This document shows positions 1-12,299 of a stretch of DNA of 64,000 bases, piece after piece; positions within the stretch are counted from its first letter, which is position 1; each line of letters begins with the position of its first letter. A model generated the notes under the pieces. That model was not told the DNA's origin, ran no database searches, and worked only from the letters and a program-made list of their open reading frames with translations. The position numbers and the translations under genes are program-made. This DNA is from Alnus glutinosa (taxonomy: Eukaryota > Streptophyta > Magnoliopsida > Fagales > Betulaceae). The stretch is taken from contig NC_084894.1 of the NCBI RefSeq assembly GCF_958979055.1, positions 23,901,616-23,965,615 of the forward strand, read 5' to 3'.

Positions 1-758
1 ATGTTAAAGAACTGAGAGATGAAATATAAGATTTTTTATACTAAAATAATGTTAATTAAGGGGGGAACTATTTTTTCTTCTCTAGATATAAGTTACAACT
101 TTTGGTTCCTTTGATATTTCATTAGTTTATGGAACAACAAAGAATTTGATTCAAGTGGTTTTTAAGAAGTTTTTCCTACATGTAGGAAATGCGAGAATGA
201 AATTTAGGAAAGCTGCTGCTAATGCTCTTAGTAGCTAATTAATTATTAAATCACTTATACTCAAAGAAATGTAAACCAATATTTCTGAAACTTAAATCAT
301 TTACAAACCCATAATTAGAAAATGGCATTCTAGAAATTGAAGTACCGTTTCTAATAAACTAGGCAAGAATTACAAACAAAGACAGAAAACAGAATACAAT
401 CAAGCTATCTCAATCTATACAGATCATTCTTCTCATTTTACGGGAAGTAAAATTATAAATTAAGTTTTTATTTGATTATATTGTTATAATCTCTAGATTT
501 CTTACACGTAGAAATAAATGGTCAAAATACAGAATTGTTACGGGGAGAGAACACATAAGCTAAGAAGTGTTGAAACTCCCACACAAGAAGAGACAAAATG
601 CCCTCATAATTTTCCTTGGCTAATATTTAGGATCGCCTTCCTCTTGATTTCCTTTTTTTTTTTCATTTGGGGTCTCCTATCTTATAGATTGGATGTGGTT
701 GAGCACTTGGCCTATGGGTTCGATGGGATTGGGCTTTAGCTTGTCATTGTCCTTCAAT

Positions 759-793
<35 letters not shown>

Positions 794-1890
794 AAATAAA
801 TAAAATATCGTCATGTCCAAAGGAGAGGTGGTTGAGCACTTGGCCTAATAGAATCACCCAATATATCTGTTAGTGTATCTGATCAAGTTGATAAACATGC
901 ATGCCACTACAGCAAATGATGCACTCTGCTCAACGATAATGATCAAGACTCCCTAGTGCTTTCCACACCTACTCTGTTTCCTCAAGTGATCGATCATGAG
1001 CGTCCATCTACTCCACATGTGATTTGGCAAATTATACACACAACAATCAAAAACTTCAGAACTTAAACTATTACATGAAAGGTATGGTTACAAGTTCATA
1101 GTGCTAATGCTTAATTGGAATGAAAAAAAATATATACTTTTGTTTATTTCAGCAACTGCTGCTCCTCTTCGATTCCTTAGAACTTCAGACTTTCATTTGG
1201 TATTAGGTCAATTTAATATTTTCTATCAATAAATTTTAAATTTTTAAGATAAATTATGACTTAAGATGTATAAAATTTATAGTAGTGAACGGCTGAAAAT
1301 GGTAGATTGCAATGCATTCACATTCGCTACAGTGACGACTGTCCAGTAAAATTAAATAATTAATGGTTGCAACGTTAATTTGGTTCATGTTTACTTTGTT
1401 AAAAAAAAAAAAAAAAAACAAAACAAAAAAGTCAATGGTTTGTTTTATATTCTCTAGATGGTGCTGTACAACTGTACCATATGCTGCTGATAATTTGCTT
1501 CAAGCTAAGAGAGATTCGTAGTTATCTGTTGAAGTATGAACAAAATTGCTATTGTGCTTTCCAAGTCGATTTATCATAAGCTTCTTTCCCAAGAAAAAAT
1601 AAAAAACAATTTATTTATAGTTTAATAACTAATATATATATGTAGAAGGGTTATTGTGAATTGAATTATGACCATTATAGTTAAGGACGTACATCATTCA
1701 TTAAGGCTTTGGTTGCAAGTTCTTATGGCCTTTGGTCACCAACTTTTTGATCTTTTAGCACCGTACAGACGTTAGCATCCATAAATGATCTTACGACTTT
1801 GTGTAGACCTATTTTTTTTGTAGATAATCGATTGAGCATGATCACTACAACCTCCTTTATGAAGAGCCATCCTTTCTCTTAAAGTTACAA
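1..1890. other. AT-rich intergenic DNA, no gene recognised
   Basis: I see no convincing reading frame. The only open frame of note (518-739, plus) encodes a short low-complexity hydrophobic peptide, lacks any family feature and ends just before an A-rich tract. The stretch contains that tract (about 756-808), an A-run near 1400-1420 and otherwise unrecognised sequence. Around 1890 it passes into DNA shared with the upstream flanks of the RLP genes further right. Confidence 0.6.
690..848 (+). repeat. Possible small retroposon with A-rich tail and 20-bp direct repeats
   Basis: A 20-base direct repeat occurs at about 695-714 and 828-847. Between the copies lies a short stretch with a pol III B-box-like word (716-725), followed by a tail of AAAAAT-type units (756-808). 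This fits a small retroposed element with a target duplication. The tail, however, does not abut the right repeat and no good A box is seen, so a SINE call is weak. Confidence 0.3.
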
Positions 1891-2067
1891 ATTAAATCAA
1901 TTGGTATGTACGTAGCCTTTATTTATCGCCACTGCTATATTTATTGCCCAACCTCTTTTTTGTCTGATTAAATGGACACATGAGTTTAACATTTCAGAAA
2001 ATAAATAAATGTTGATGTATATATGTGAACAGACAACAAGTTGTCGTTCATAATCTTTTAAGATAAC

Positions 2068-2195
2068 ACCTTATGTTTTTAAGGGTAATGCAATCGGTTA
2101 GGAATTACGATTCATGAAACGGAAGTCATTAGTTTAAATTCTTCCACCCATTTTGTGTGGACATGTTAATAAAATAATAATAATAATAATAAAAA
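2068..2195 (+). mobile_element. SINE-like retroposon with 8-bp target duplication
   Basis: An insert of about 128 bp is flanked by AAGATAAC at 2060-2067 and 2196-2203. It has a degenerate B-box-like word and ends in a (TAA)n/A tail. The matching segments at about 38,500 and 58,610 have a single copy of the flank and no insert. A diverged copy sits at the same site at 57,749-57,882. Length, tail and TSD suit a tRNA-derived SINE, although the A box is poor. Confidence 0.5.
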
Positions 2196-2654
2196 AAGAT
2201 AACTACTTAAGAGTAAAGCAAAATTAAGTTCAAATCTTCTCTCACTCTTCACATTTATTATACCACACTGGAAAATGCTCTATTTTCCAAATTTTTATTT
2301 ACAAAAGTAGTTTTTAAATGATGTGTCATCATCCGATAAAATGATGACACATTTTCTAAAATGATAAATCACATGAGACTGTGACACATTATTTTGAAAC
2401 TAATTTTTTTAAAAAAAAAAAAATATATTGAAATATGTTATCTTAAATATTTTAACTTTCTCCCGGAAGATTCTTATTTGAATCACAAGTGAAGTTTGAC
2501 GTAGAAAAGCAAAACTCCTCCCGGTTCTGGCACGGCAACTTATTTATTCAGTCGTTATTGTCACTATTGACGCCTAATTTGATATTGTGAAATTTATGTA
2601 AGGATTAATTAATAACTTAATGTAGAGACGATTTACATGATAAAATTTATTTCT

Positions 2655-2890
2655 CAGTCTATAGTCTTTGGATTTATTCTGAGTCAGTCAAGAGTGGGTA
2701 CTCAAAAAGTACTCCTTTCTCTATTTCTCAACATCAATAAAGTATTACGACTCAGGCTTTCTATGATAAAAATTTATATCTCATAGTCTATCGTCTTTGG
2801 ATTTACTCTCAGTCAGTCAAGAGTGGGTACTTAAAAAATCCATTCTCTATTTCTCAACATCAATAAAGTATTACGACTCAGGCTTTCCAT
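2655..2890 (+). repeat. Local tandem duplication, period about 129 bp
   Basis: A segment beginning near 2657 is repeated beginning near 2786, with the same order of words and only scattered changes. The same double structure occurs in the paralogous block at about 58,341-58,540, so the tandem predates the block duplication. Confidence 0.7.
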
Positions 2891-3450
2891 GAAGGGGCAC
2901 GGACCTCTTTTTTCTAAGCAAATTGGGAAAAATGCTGCATGGAATCAAAACACCGAAAAAAGGGTAAGCTTCTTAATAACAAACTCAAAATAAAAATACT
3001 GTAAAAAAATACAACTAAATGGTAAGAAATAGGCCAAAAAATCTCGGTCCTTTTTGTAAGGGCAGCATAAAATGGTAATTGAAACAAAAGAAGCACAGGA
3101 AATGGCACGGACCTCAAAAATTATTTCAACGATCTTCCCGAATCTCCACTTGGAAACAACAACAAAAGAAAGCTGTTGCGGGAGAGACATTAGCATTCCA
3201 ATAAGAAGCTGTTGAAAAAGGGGAACAAACTCCAACTATACAAGTCTCTACAACAAGATCAAACTACAAAGTTAGAGGGAGACTAAAACCCACAAAACCA
3301 ATAATACAAAACAGTGAATATCGAAAAACAATACAAAGAATAGAAACGCAACAAAACACTAAAAAGCAACTATCTCAAAAAAAAAAAAAAAAAAAAAAAA
3401 AAAATGAAGAAGAAGAAAAAGAAGAAAGCAACAACATTGGTGGATGATGA
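2891..3450. other. Unrecognised insert ending in a long A-run
   Basis: Relative to 58,540 this is extra DNA. It contains no supported gene. A run of A residues at about 3379-3404 followed by GAA-rich sequence suggests the 3' end of a plus-strand retroposed sequence. I could not identify its family. Confidence 0.35.
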
Positions 3451-3454
3451 GAAG

Positions 3455-4310
3455 AGTTAATCATTATAAACCTTGAATACATTTATTGTTAAAGCATTTT
3501 CAAAATTAATATGGATATATATTTATTTTGTGTTTTGGGAATGTTTTAAAAGGAATGTATTAAAGAGCATTGAATGAAGATATAGTCCCACATAAGAAAA
3601 AAAGAAAGTGTAGTTGGTATTTATAAGGTATAACACACTTTAAGCATTTAAAGTAATGTTTGGATGTTGTACTTATGTGTATACTCTAGTATGGTACGAA
3701 GCACTGGACGCGGGCTTGTGGCAGTAGGCGCCTTGATGACGCACTTGACACTTCGACCTTGTCATGATCATTCGATCTGGCGGTTTGATCTAGACCATAG
3801 GATGCTTTTTAGGTAAATCCAATAGTTGGATGTATTGGACCATCACCAAAGTAAATTGTAAAGTCCAATCACATTTGATCTAACAGTTGAGATTTAATTA
3901 ATAACGATTATTAAATAATCATTTATAGTTATTTGATCTAATGGTTAGAATTAAGTGAATGTTAAAATAATAGTTTATGACTGTTATGGACGGTTGGATT
4001 AACAATTTTTTTAACATAATACAAAAATAATTGTTGTCCAGTTATTAATAAAAGATAACAATTTTTCTTTTATTTTCAGTTCTTTTTTCTAATACTTTCT
4101 GTATTTTTAAATTTCAAGTCCCTATCTCTTGCTATAATAGAAAATCTAAGACTATTTTGGTTAATTATACAAAACGCAATTAAACAAATAGAGAATTCTG
4201 GCCGTGCTCTATTGTATTCTTGAGAAATGTTTGTTTTAACCCTTTGCATACCTTTCTGGCCGGTGGGGACAAATAATTTCTTAAAGAAAACGACATTGTA
4301 ACGCACCTTA
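3455..4310 (+). repeat. Dispersed repeat, LTR-fragment-like
   Basis: The part at about 3480-3690 recurs in inverted orientation at about 22,725-23,065. A direct repeat of about 26 bp with a few mismatches lies at 3450-3475 and 4419-4444 around the element. No gag or pol reading frame is present. It resembles an LTR or other non-coding transposon fragment, but the family is not certain. Confidence 0.4.
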
Positions 4311-4379
4311 TAAGCATTTCGTTTTTGTGCTTTCTTTTACTTTTATCTAATTAACAATTACATGGATCCATTCTTTAAT

Positions 4380-4850
4380 TTTATATTTTGCTTAATAGTG
4401 AAACCAATATGATCGAGAAGGGTTAATCATGATAAACCTCGAGGCACTGCGCATCATAAAAATGAAGTCATCTCGAATCTTCTAGTTGATATTGAGAATT
4501 CTCTTGTTCTTTTTGTCCCTATATGCCCTGTTTAGGTTACAAGTTTTGGCTCATTATCAGTATCGAATGCATTGTTCAAATATGAAGGTGTTGAAATTGT
4601 CTGGACCAAATGCACTTCTTGGTTGTTATATAAAAGCAGCCAAATTATAAGCTCAAAAAATTTTGGAGTATCCTAGGCCTTTGGCAAATCGGACTACCAA
4701 AATAATAGCACAATCACATATACGTACAGTATAATTACATATGCAAATTATCTATCTATGAGTTCAAAGAGAATATGGGTATAGGATTGATTTCAAGGCC
4801 ATTTCTATTAATTGAAAATTAAACTTTTAATTTTGGAAAGTTCTTAGATT
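4380..4850. repeat. Intergenic segment duplicated at 55.15-55.58 kb
   Basis: Long shared runs with 55,160-55,580 show common origin by segmental duplication. No coding capacity was seen. The order relative to neighbouring duplicated segments differs between the two copies, so there has been rearrangement. Confidence 0.6.
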
Positions 4851-5813
4851 TTTTTTTTCTCTAATTTTAAATAATTTCTTTCATCAACTTATCCTTTAAT
4901 TAATTAACAGATAGAATGACCCCAAATAATTAATACAAGGGGGCTCTAATTTGCCATGTCATATGTCAATAGTACGTGCCTCGTGGAACAATTGGCCAGT
5001 CCTCTCTCTTTCTTTTTTAAAGATTTGTTAAATTTATTTATAACTCAAAGTAAATGTGTCATGTAGCACGTATAATTAGCCTATGTTGTATCAAACAAGA
5101 GTATTGAGGCATTAAATTGACAAAAAAATCTATTTAAAATCAAATAAAAATCTAAGAAGTTAATTGTTAAAATTAAAAACTTAATGACTAAATTAAAATT
5201 ACATGAAAAGCCATGGGCTAAATTTGATTTTTTTTTTTTTTTTTTTGTTGAATATGAAGGGGCATCCACATGGGCACGCCCCTCAGCATTCAAGCCAGGC
5301 GATACAACGTCTGACTATTGTAAAATATAACTGATTATTTTTTAGTTATTTTTCCTATAGTATAATTGCTCCAAACTGCCACAAACTGCTCTCTATAAAA
5401 ATAGTCTCATGTTAAATGGGTTGAGTTAAGTTTTCTGAGAAAAATACAGACTTTCAGCTTTCTTGTGCATCTAGACTAAGGATATTGTGAATATATATTA
5501 TTCCATTACTTTTTGGTAGTGTATTCTACCGTTTTCTACGCCAAGAAAAAGAGGCTTATTGAAAAATCATAGAACAATATTTGATCGCAATGCATATAAG
5601 GTACTGCTATATTTCGCTATGCATGACAATTTTATTTCTAACATTTTCCTTACAAAATTGGTGTGTTGGTCATGATTGCGTCCGAATACCAAGTCATCTT
5701 GATGTTAAACGGCATCAACTTTTTGTGAGTTGAAAGTAATGGGATTTAGATGTTGTATTTGAATATTGTATACAGTTATGAACCATGTTGGTGTGATCAC
5801 TGTGATGGAATAA
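4851..5813. other. AT-rich intergenic DNA, nothing recognised
   Basis: The stretch has no supported gene. A T-run lies at about 5228-5246. Short open frames here are artefacts of low-complexity sequence. Confidence 0.6.
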
Positions 5814-7337
5814 ATAAATGTTGATGTATATGTGCGAACAGACAACGAGCGGTCGTTCATGATCTTTTAACTCATTTAAGATGACGACTTGCGAGAAAGG
5901 CAAAATTAAGTTCAAATCTTCTCTCACTCCTCACATTTATTATACGACATTGTATATCATTAGACAGTAACGTTTTGAAACAGTGGATTATGATAGCAGG
6001 TGGAAGATGAAGGAAGATTTATTGAAAATAACATTTTTTTTAAAATTTTTAATTTTCTTTTATCTTTTAGTTCATTGAAGGGAGATTGCATCTATAGGCC
6101 ATATATCCAGAGATAATGCCTTATCAAAGTATTTTGTCTAGTGTCAAGCCAATGCAATAACAGGAGCGGAATTAAAAAAGAAAATTAAGGGGTAAAATTT
6201 TAATTTTAACAAGGTAATAAAGGGTATTTTTAAAAATAATTTGGAAAACAAATGTTGGCTTGGGAGGGCTTCACCATGTAGCTCCACCTTGGCAATACCA
6301 TGCTTGTAACAATAATGCTAGAAGGAAGATTTATGTCTTTTTGGTGTTATTCTAAAATTAATATGACACTTAAAATCACCATTAAATTTATGATAGACCA
6401 CTATTAAATTTTAATATAATGATAATTTTAAAAGTCACATCAATTTTAAGAAGACACAAGGGTGACATGAGTCTTCCTTCTAACATTACCATGCTTGTAA
6501 ACATCGAAATAAATGAGTAATGCTAGAAGGAAGACCCATGTTTTCCTTGTGTAATCTAAAAATTGATGTGACTTTTAAAATTATCATTAAATATATATTT
6601 TTCTCGAGAGAAAAATGTAATTGTAATTAGTCCATGTATTTACTTTAAAAAAAAGAGTTCATTTAATCGTTTTATGCTCTATAACAAAGAACTGTATTAG
6701 AATTTTAATTGAATAATTAAATTTATTATTTTTTTAATTGAAAATTTTGAAATAATTAATTATTTAACATGATATGTGAGCATTAACCTCACATTTCAAA
6801 TAAATGTTTTGCATTTTGGGCTTCACTTATACTCAAAAATTTCACTTTACATTTTAGTTAAATATTTTAGGTATTAGACCTCACCGAAAAAAAGTTTAAG
6901 CCAACACTTTAAAAAAAAAAAAATACTAAAATATTAATTATATAATTAAATCGACTCATTCTTATGTACTTAAATTTTAGAATAACGAGTATTCCTAATG
7001 CCAACATTAAATAAATAAATAAATAAAAAAAGCCAGAATACAGTTAAGAGCATCTTCTTGTTTTTCTCAATTTTGGGTTTATTTTTGGGTGTTCTCTCGT
7101 TTGGGAGATGCTAATTGTGTACTTGTTCTTGGTCTGGGGTTGGATGAGAGAGCAAAAGCCCACTCATTTGTGTCTCTTTCTTGCCTTAATTTCCGTTCAG
7201 GTGCACGCGTGAAGCAAAGTCTAACTATATGATTGCAACTCCCATGACATGAGATGCGCCTGAATCCATTTTCTCTCCCTTTTTGCCATATCCCTTGCTA
7301 AGGTCACAGTACCTTAAACACAAGTGTTCATGCCATT

Positions 7338-7371
<34 letters not shown>

Positions 7372-7372
7372 A
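7338..7372 (+). repeat. CT microsatellite
   Basis: A run of about 17 CT units. The same site carries different insertions in the sister blocks: a Harbinger-like element at 40,657-41,258 and a hAT-like element at 60,951-61,460. Confidence 0.9.
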
Positions 7373-7911
7373 ATAGGCACATATGTATTACGTCCCTCTT
7401 TCTCTCTCCATTCTATTGCTCTCATTCTCAAACATTATACTCAATTATTAAAACATCGTCAGTCTCCTCGGGAGCAATGAATTCCGAATACTACTTTCTC
7501 TCTATTTTGCGAAAGTTTTATCGATCGTGGGCTCTGCCCTTATAAAATTTGCTTTAACACAATTCATCTAAAATTAAGATAGTTTAGCAAATTGGGAAAT
7601 CTGTTTGTTAAAATTCCTGTTTTCTGTTTTATGATTTCTCTTCTAAAAAAAAAGTTAACAAACAACTCCAATACAAATTACTCTTAAAAGCACACAAACT
7701 GTTTTTACATTTATATCATATTAGAACAATTTTTCAACCCAAAAAAATATATATATAAACATTAACGAACATTATTTTAAAGTTTCTAGTTTATTTTAAG
7801 CTATAGTTTGTTAATAAAGCTTAGCTCCAGTACCAACATTTTGAGAGCATTATCACCTCTCTTCTCCCCTCAAACTAGGCTCCCTGAGCTCTTTGTCTGT
7901 ATTTCATTTTG

Positions 7912-8752
7912 GGGATAAATACAGTCTTATGTGGTTGGGCCAAAATAAACAATTCAGTCCATAGAATAAAATTTTGTTAAAACATTTGACGAATTTCGTT
8001 AGGTACTAAATCAGTGCTAATAAAATGACAACACGTGTGACTTTTAATAAAAAATATTAATATAAAAATTAATAAACTATTTCTTTTTTGCCAGCCACCT
8101 CTTCTCTTTTTTTAAAATAATAATAATAATTAATTATTTTTTGGGGTAATTACCTTTTCTCCCCATCAACTACCAGCCATTGTCAACATGCCCCCATGAA
8201 CTGACACCTCGACCAAAAAAGAGCATCCAACTACCATCATTACCCACTTTGCCCCCATCCGTCAGAAGATTCCGTTAACTTGGATGGAATATTCCATTTT
8301 TGGGCGTTAATTTTTGTTTAAAAACCAAAATGCCCTCTACAGTAATTAATAAAAAAAATATTAAAATTAATATATTTTTTTGTTTTAAAAAAAAAAAAAA
8401 ACAAAAATTAATCTAAGGGTGGCGCCCTTTTTCAGTTTTTTTTTTTTAAAATATTAATTTTAATATTTTTTTATTAATTACTGTAGAGGGCATTTTGGTC
8501 TTTGTGTGAATTAGACTGACGGATGGGGGCAAAGTGGGTAACGATGGTAGTTGAATGCTCTCTTTTGGTCGAGGTGTCAGTTCATGGGGGCATGTTGACA
8601 ATGGCTGGTAGTTGATGGGGGGAAAAGGTAATTACCCCTAATTTTTTAGTTTTATATATTTATATTTCTAATATATTAATATTTTTCATTAAAAATAACA
8701 TGAGTCGTCATTTTATTAACATTGATGTATCACCATATTTTATATTTATCCC
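7912..8752. mobile_element. Mutator-like foldback element with 9-bp TSD, copy in block 1
   Basis: The ends GGGATAAAT and ATTTATCCC are flanked by 9-bp repeats TTCATTTTG (7903-7911) and TTTATTTTG (8753-8761). The two arms are inverted copies of each other over roughly 200 bp. The same element, with matching TSD, stands at 41,834-42,384, so it predates the block duplication. Nine-bp TSDs with long inverted arms are typical of Mutator-like non-autonomous elements. A second foldback is nested inside. Confidence 0.75.
8143..8638. mobile_element. Nested Mutator-like foldback MITE
   Basis: Inverted arms of about 190 bp start with GGGGTAATTACC and end with its complement. Flanking 9-mers TTATTTTTT and TAATTTTTT agree in 8 of 9 bases. 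The sister copy of the host element near 42,140 lacks it and preserves the empty site. The centre is AT-rich with an A-run. No coding capacity was seen. Confidence 0.8.
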
Positions 8753-8761
8753 TTTATTTTG

Positions 8762-9116
8762 TCTCGTTAAATAAATAAATAAATAAATAAAAGTAGAATA
8801 ACTCAAAGACAATTATAATATTGACCGAGCCAATGAGGTTGACCTCAATGAAAAGGAAAAGGTCAAGCAACGTTCGTAACGTACTTTATGGTCTTTGTCT
8901 TAGAGGTAAGTGATGATGCCTCGGCCTCTTTTGAATTAGGGATTTTTACAATTATTTGTTTAAATTTAAGAAAATTTATGTAAGTGATTGTAAGAGATAA
9001 CTTATGTGCCTATGACCAAATAAAAATTGTGTTGCCGAATCACTTATTTAGTCAGGTGGATCTCATAAATAGTTTCTCACAATCAACTACCTAAATCCTC
9101 TTAAATTCGGACAAAT

Positions 9117-9150
<34 letters not shown>

Positions 9151-9233
9151 ATTTGTCTCTACTTGTTTAACGCAAAATAAAAAAAAAAATAAAAAATAAA
9201 AAAATCATTTCAATTTGTGTCCGCGCTCCCTTA
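8762..9233. other. Intergenic DNA with A-runs
   Basis: No gene was seen. The stretch includes a TAAA microsatellite (about 8768-8791) and an A-run of about 27 bases (9121-9147). It is absent from block 3, where a deletion joins the left end of the older foldback directly to sequence equivalent to 9668. Confidence 0.6.
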
Positions 9234-9620
9234 GAGCACTAGCAGCAGATTCCCAACCATTTTCCCTATATTTAGGGAATAAAACTACTTTTTGCTTCCC
9301 TATAAAAAAAATACCCCACAATAGATTCCCTTACTTTTCTCTATATCAATTAAATATTATTTTTTTACTCTTATTTTATTATTTTTCTCCCTTTCCTACT
9401 TTTTCTATCTTCTCTATATCAATTAATTATACTTCTTTTATATTAAAATAATACATAGGGAATGAATAGTAGACATGTATACATAGGGAATCACTATTCA
9501 TTCCCAACCCCCTCATCTAAATATAGGGCATCTGCTGTGGAAGGTTTTTTGATGTTTTTCATGAAATTTTCTCTAAATATAGGGAAGGGAACCAATATAG
9601 GGTAACTGCTACTAGTGCTC
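9234..9620. mobile_element. Tourist/Harbinger-like MITE with TTA TSD
   Basis: Terminal inverted repeats GAGCACTAGCAGCAG and its near complement are flanked on both sides by TTA (9231-9233 and 9621-9623). The 387-bp size, AT-rich interior and 3-bp TTA duplication fit the PIF/Harbinger-derived Tourist class. Confidence 0.75.
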
Positions 9621-9972
9621 TTAGTTGCTTTTCATGCCCTTTAAAAAGCAACTTGTGGCGAAGACTTTCCCACGACAAGAAAACGCGTTGCCTCGGTGAC
9701 TCAGTCTACATGGAATACACATCATATGTGCTCAGTGCTTTCTTTGTGTCGTTTTCTGCCAAAGATCATCAAAGTGTTCCAAAGTCAAAACCAAAGGAAA
9801 GGATCCCATGTTAATACTCTATGATAAGATTATTATTATTATTTTTTAAATAAAAAATATATATATACTCCTCTCAAACAATTTCTGTTAATGTATATCA
9901 AAAGAGATATATTATTTACACAATTTTTACACAACAAAGGCATAAACTTTTTCTAAAAAACAAAAAATGAAA

Positions 9973-10150
9973 GGGAAATGGTTTTTTTACATCACATTAC
10001 CCTACATCAATCCTACACCAAGACACATTGAGTGTGGAACCCATGCATGTGGGTCCTATATATGTGGGTCCCATATACATGGGGCTCACACCTAATGTGT
10101 CTTGGTGTAAGTTTGATGTAGGATAATGTGATGTATGAGTAACACATCCC
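9973..10150. mobile_element. 178-bp MITE with perfect 9-bp TSD
   Basis: The insert is a near-perfect foldback starting with GGGAAATGG and ending in ATCCC, flanked by AAAATGAAA at 9964-9972 and 10,151-10,159. The sister block at about 62,343 has a single AAAATGAAA and no insert. The 9-bp duplication suggests a Mutator-like non-autonomous element. Confidence 0.8.
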
Positions 10151-10445
10151 AAAATGAAAAATGTTGGACACATCAATATTATTGTGCAATTGTTGTGCAG
10201 CTAACATATCTTATATTCAAATTGCGTCAATATCTTTCCAAACTAATAAAAATAATCAATGTCACTCAATAACAAAAATACACTTAATGAAAATTTAAAA
10301 AATTGAAAAATGGAGACCCACGCAGTGGGTCTTCACCATTTTTTTTTTCAAATTTATAAGAGTATTTTTGTGCTTTTAAAAAATTGTTAAGGTCAATTTT
10401 GTCTTTTTTGGGACAAAATGGGTACATGGACAATTTTTCTTTTGT

Positions 10446-10990
10446 AGTTTAACGCTTTATTTGTTTTAGCGTAAAATGTTTTTGGCATTTTTCGGTGTTT
10501 GGTGAAGGCAAAAATAATGGTCAACAGAAATTATTTTCAGTTTGACCGTAAAAGCCTCTTTAATTTTTGAAAAATGATTTACGGTTTTTAAATTCTTCAT
10601 TTTTGCAGGTACGTTTGTAGGAATCCGTCACCGCCGGACATTGAAATTTATTGGTAGCCCGACTCTATCACCAAAGATCCCTGAATTTTGATATCCGACT
10701 GAAATCTGGTATGCCGGAACCGGATTCTGGCCTGTTTGGCCAGAATCTAAAAATTTCTACCAGAATCTGGCCAGATTGGGCGGAATCTAGAAATTTCTGC
10801 CATATTCCGTCCAAATTCTGGCCGTATTGGTCAAATTCTAGCCAGTTTGGCCCGAATGTGGTTTGTCGGAATCTGGTGACGTCTGCCGGACGTTGTCGGA
10901 AAATCATTTTTTTTTTATTTGAAAAATGATTTTGTTGAAAATATTTTACAACGGAAAACATTTTACGTCGAAACAAACAGAGCATAAGTG
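10446..10990. mobile_element. TIR element with subrepeats in its core
   Basis: Outer ends containing TTTGTTTTAGCGTAAAATG and GTCGAAACAAACAGAGC are inverted relative to each other. The centre (about 10,690-10,890) is a series of degenerate units built on words such as TGGCCAGAATCTGG, present on both strands. A second copy lies at about 62,680-63,330. Frames on both strands of this core are open only because of the repeat structure and are not called as genes. Confidence 0.55.
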
Positions 10991-11067
10991 GACATTGATG
11001 CAATCAGTAGTTTTGGGATGGGGCATTAACAATTGAGTAGTAGTTTGAGAAAATATATGTATTTTAG

Positions 11068-11342
11068 ATAATTGCATCACTGGTCCCTAGGGTTGGCCTA
11101 AATTACGAATCACTTCATGTGTTACTATAATTACAAATCACTCTCTGAACCGGGTTTTCGTCCATCAAGTAAACAAATTCCGTTAGTAGATTACAATACA
11201 AATGATATTTAGAAGTTGTCTCACTATTTATATGACGTGGCAAATTAATGGATTCTGTTAACTTGGTGGACGAAAAAACAAGTTTAGAGAGTGATTCGTA
11301 ATTTAAGCCAACCCCAGGGATCAGTAGTGCGATTATCCCTAC
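11068..11342. mobile_element. Foldback MITE of about 270 bp
   Basis: The left arm beginning near 11,068 is the complement of the right arm ending near 11,340, with a short loop. The paralogous copy starts near 63,744 and is cut by the window edge. No TSD could be assigned with confidence. Confidence 0.65.
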
Positions 11343-12299
11343 GTATTTTTCTTAAGATTTTTTTATTTTATTTTTTAATGTGAGGGACTAACCTATCTAG
11401 GTAGAGAGACAAACTTAAGGGACGGCTGTAGGGGGTCCCTCCTAAAAAAGAAAAAAAAATATTAAAAAGAGGTTTTTGATCGTTAAATTTATTAAAAAAA
11501 AAATAGTTTAGGTCTTTTTTTCTTTCCTCTTATTTTGGCCCTTGAAAAAAAGAAAATGATATAATCTGGTCCCTAAAGTTAAATTTCTAATTCTATCCTT
11601 ATTCATCGATAGTAGATACATCATACATAGTCTCTCAAGCTCTCTTTAATCAATACATATAATCTCTCTTTATTTTGTATAAGCACAAGGTTATGTAAAA
11701 TAAAAGCAGACAAATTTTTAATTTAATTTTATAAATGATGACCATTTAATCGATCATGAAAAACCCTAAAGAATTAAACTTTACACAAAAAGGGAACCAT
11801 TCACCTATGGTGGACTCTCCTTTCATTCTTCTCCATCTACGATTTAGATTTTGCCAAGTTATTTAAATTTTATTTTATGTGCAAGATGAGTCTTCTGTTG
11901 TATTTGTTTATTGAAAAATGCTAGAATTATTACTATTTTCACTAAAATGCCTCCACAAACTCATGCAGCATCCTCTTGTTAAATCACCACCAAATTCAAA
12001 TGCTTAAACTCATAAGAAGAGGTAAATTTAATCATTTAATCAATACTTTAACACTCTCTCTCATGTATGGGCTCAAACTTCATTTTAATAGATGAGACCT
12101 AAAAGGCCAACTCGTTGAATATTTAACTGAAAAATTGAAGGTACATGAAAGAAACAGAGTTCGAACTGATACCATGTTAAATCGCCACTTGTCACAAAAG
12201 CATAAGATGATAAAAATAGATAAATTTAATCATTTAATCAATATTTTAACAATCAGCAACTTCAAAATTTTATTTTCACCTCATTTTTTTTTATTAACA

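Larger units (their letters stand above)
1890..2890. repeat. Duplicated intergenic block, copy 1 (left part)
   Basis: This stretch matches 57,590-58,540 almost base for base over long runs, and its first part also matches 37,925-38,030 and 54,030-54,115. The latter two positions lie upstream of RLP-3 and RLP-4. It is therefore RLP 5'-flanking DNA, which suggests another RLP body once lay, or still lies, to the left of the window. Confidence 0.7.

Noticed and set aside
518..739. 73-codon frame with a hydrophobic stretch
   Set aside because: Too short, no start context or homolog recognised, and adjoining an A-rich retroposon-like tail. Could be chance.
7338..7372. Coding interpretation of the frame 7324-7545
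   Set aside because: The frame starts in the CT microsatellite, giving a run of Ser-Leu, and is broken by different insertions in both sister blocks.
10651..11003. 92- and 111-codon frames with FWPNRPESGSG-like repeats
   Set aside because: Products of the TGGCCAGAATCTGG array within a TIR element, open on both strands and not conserved in frame with the copy at 62.9-63.3 kb.
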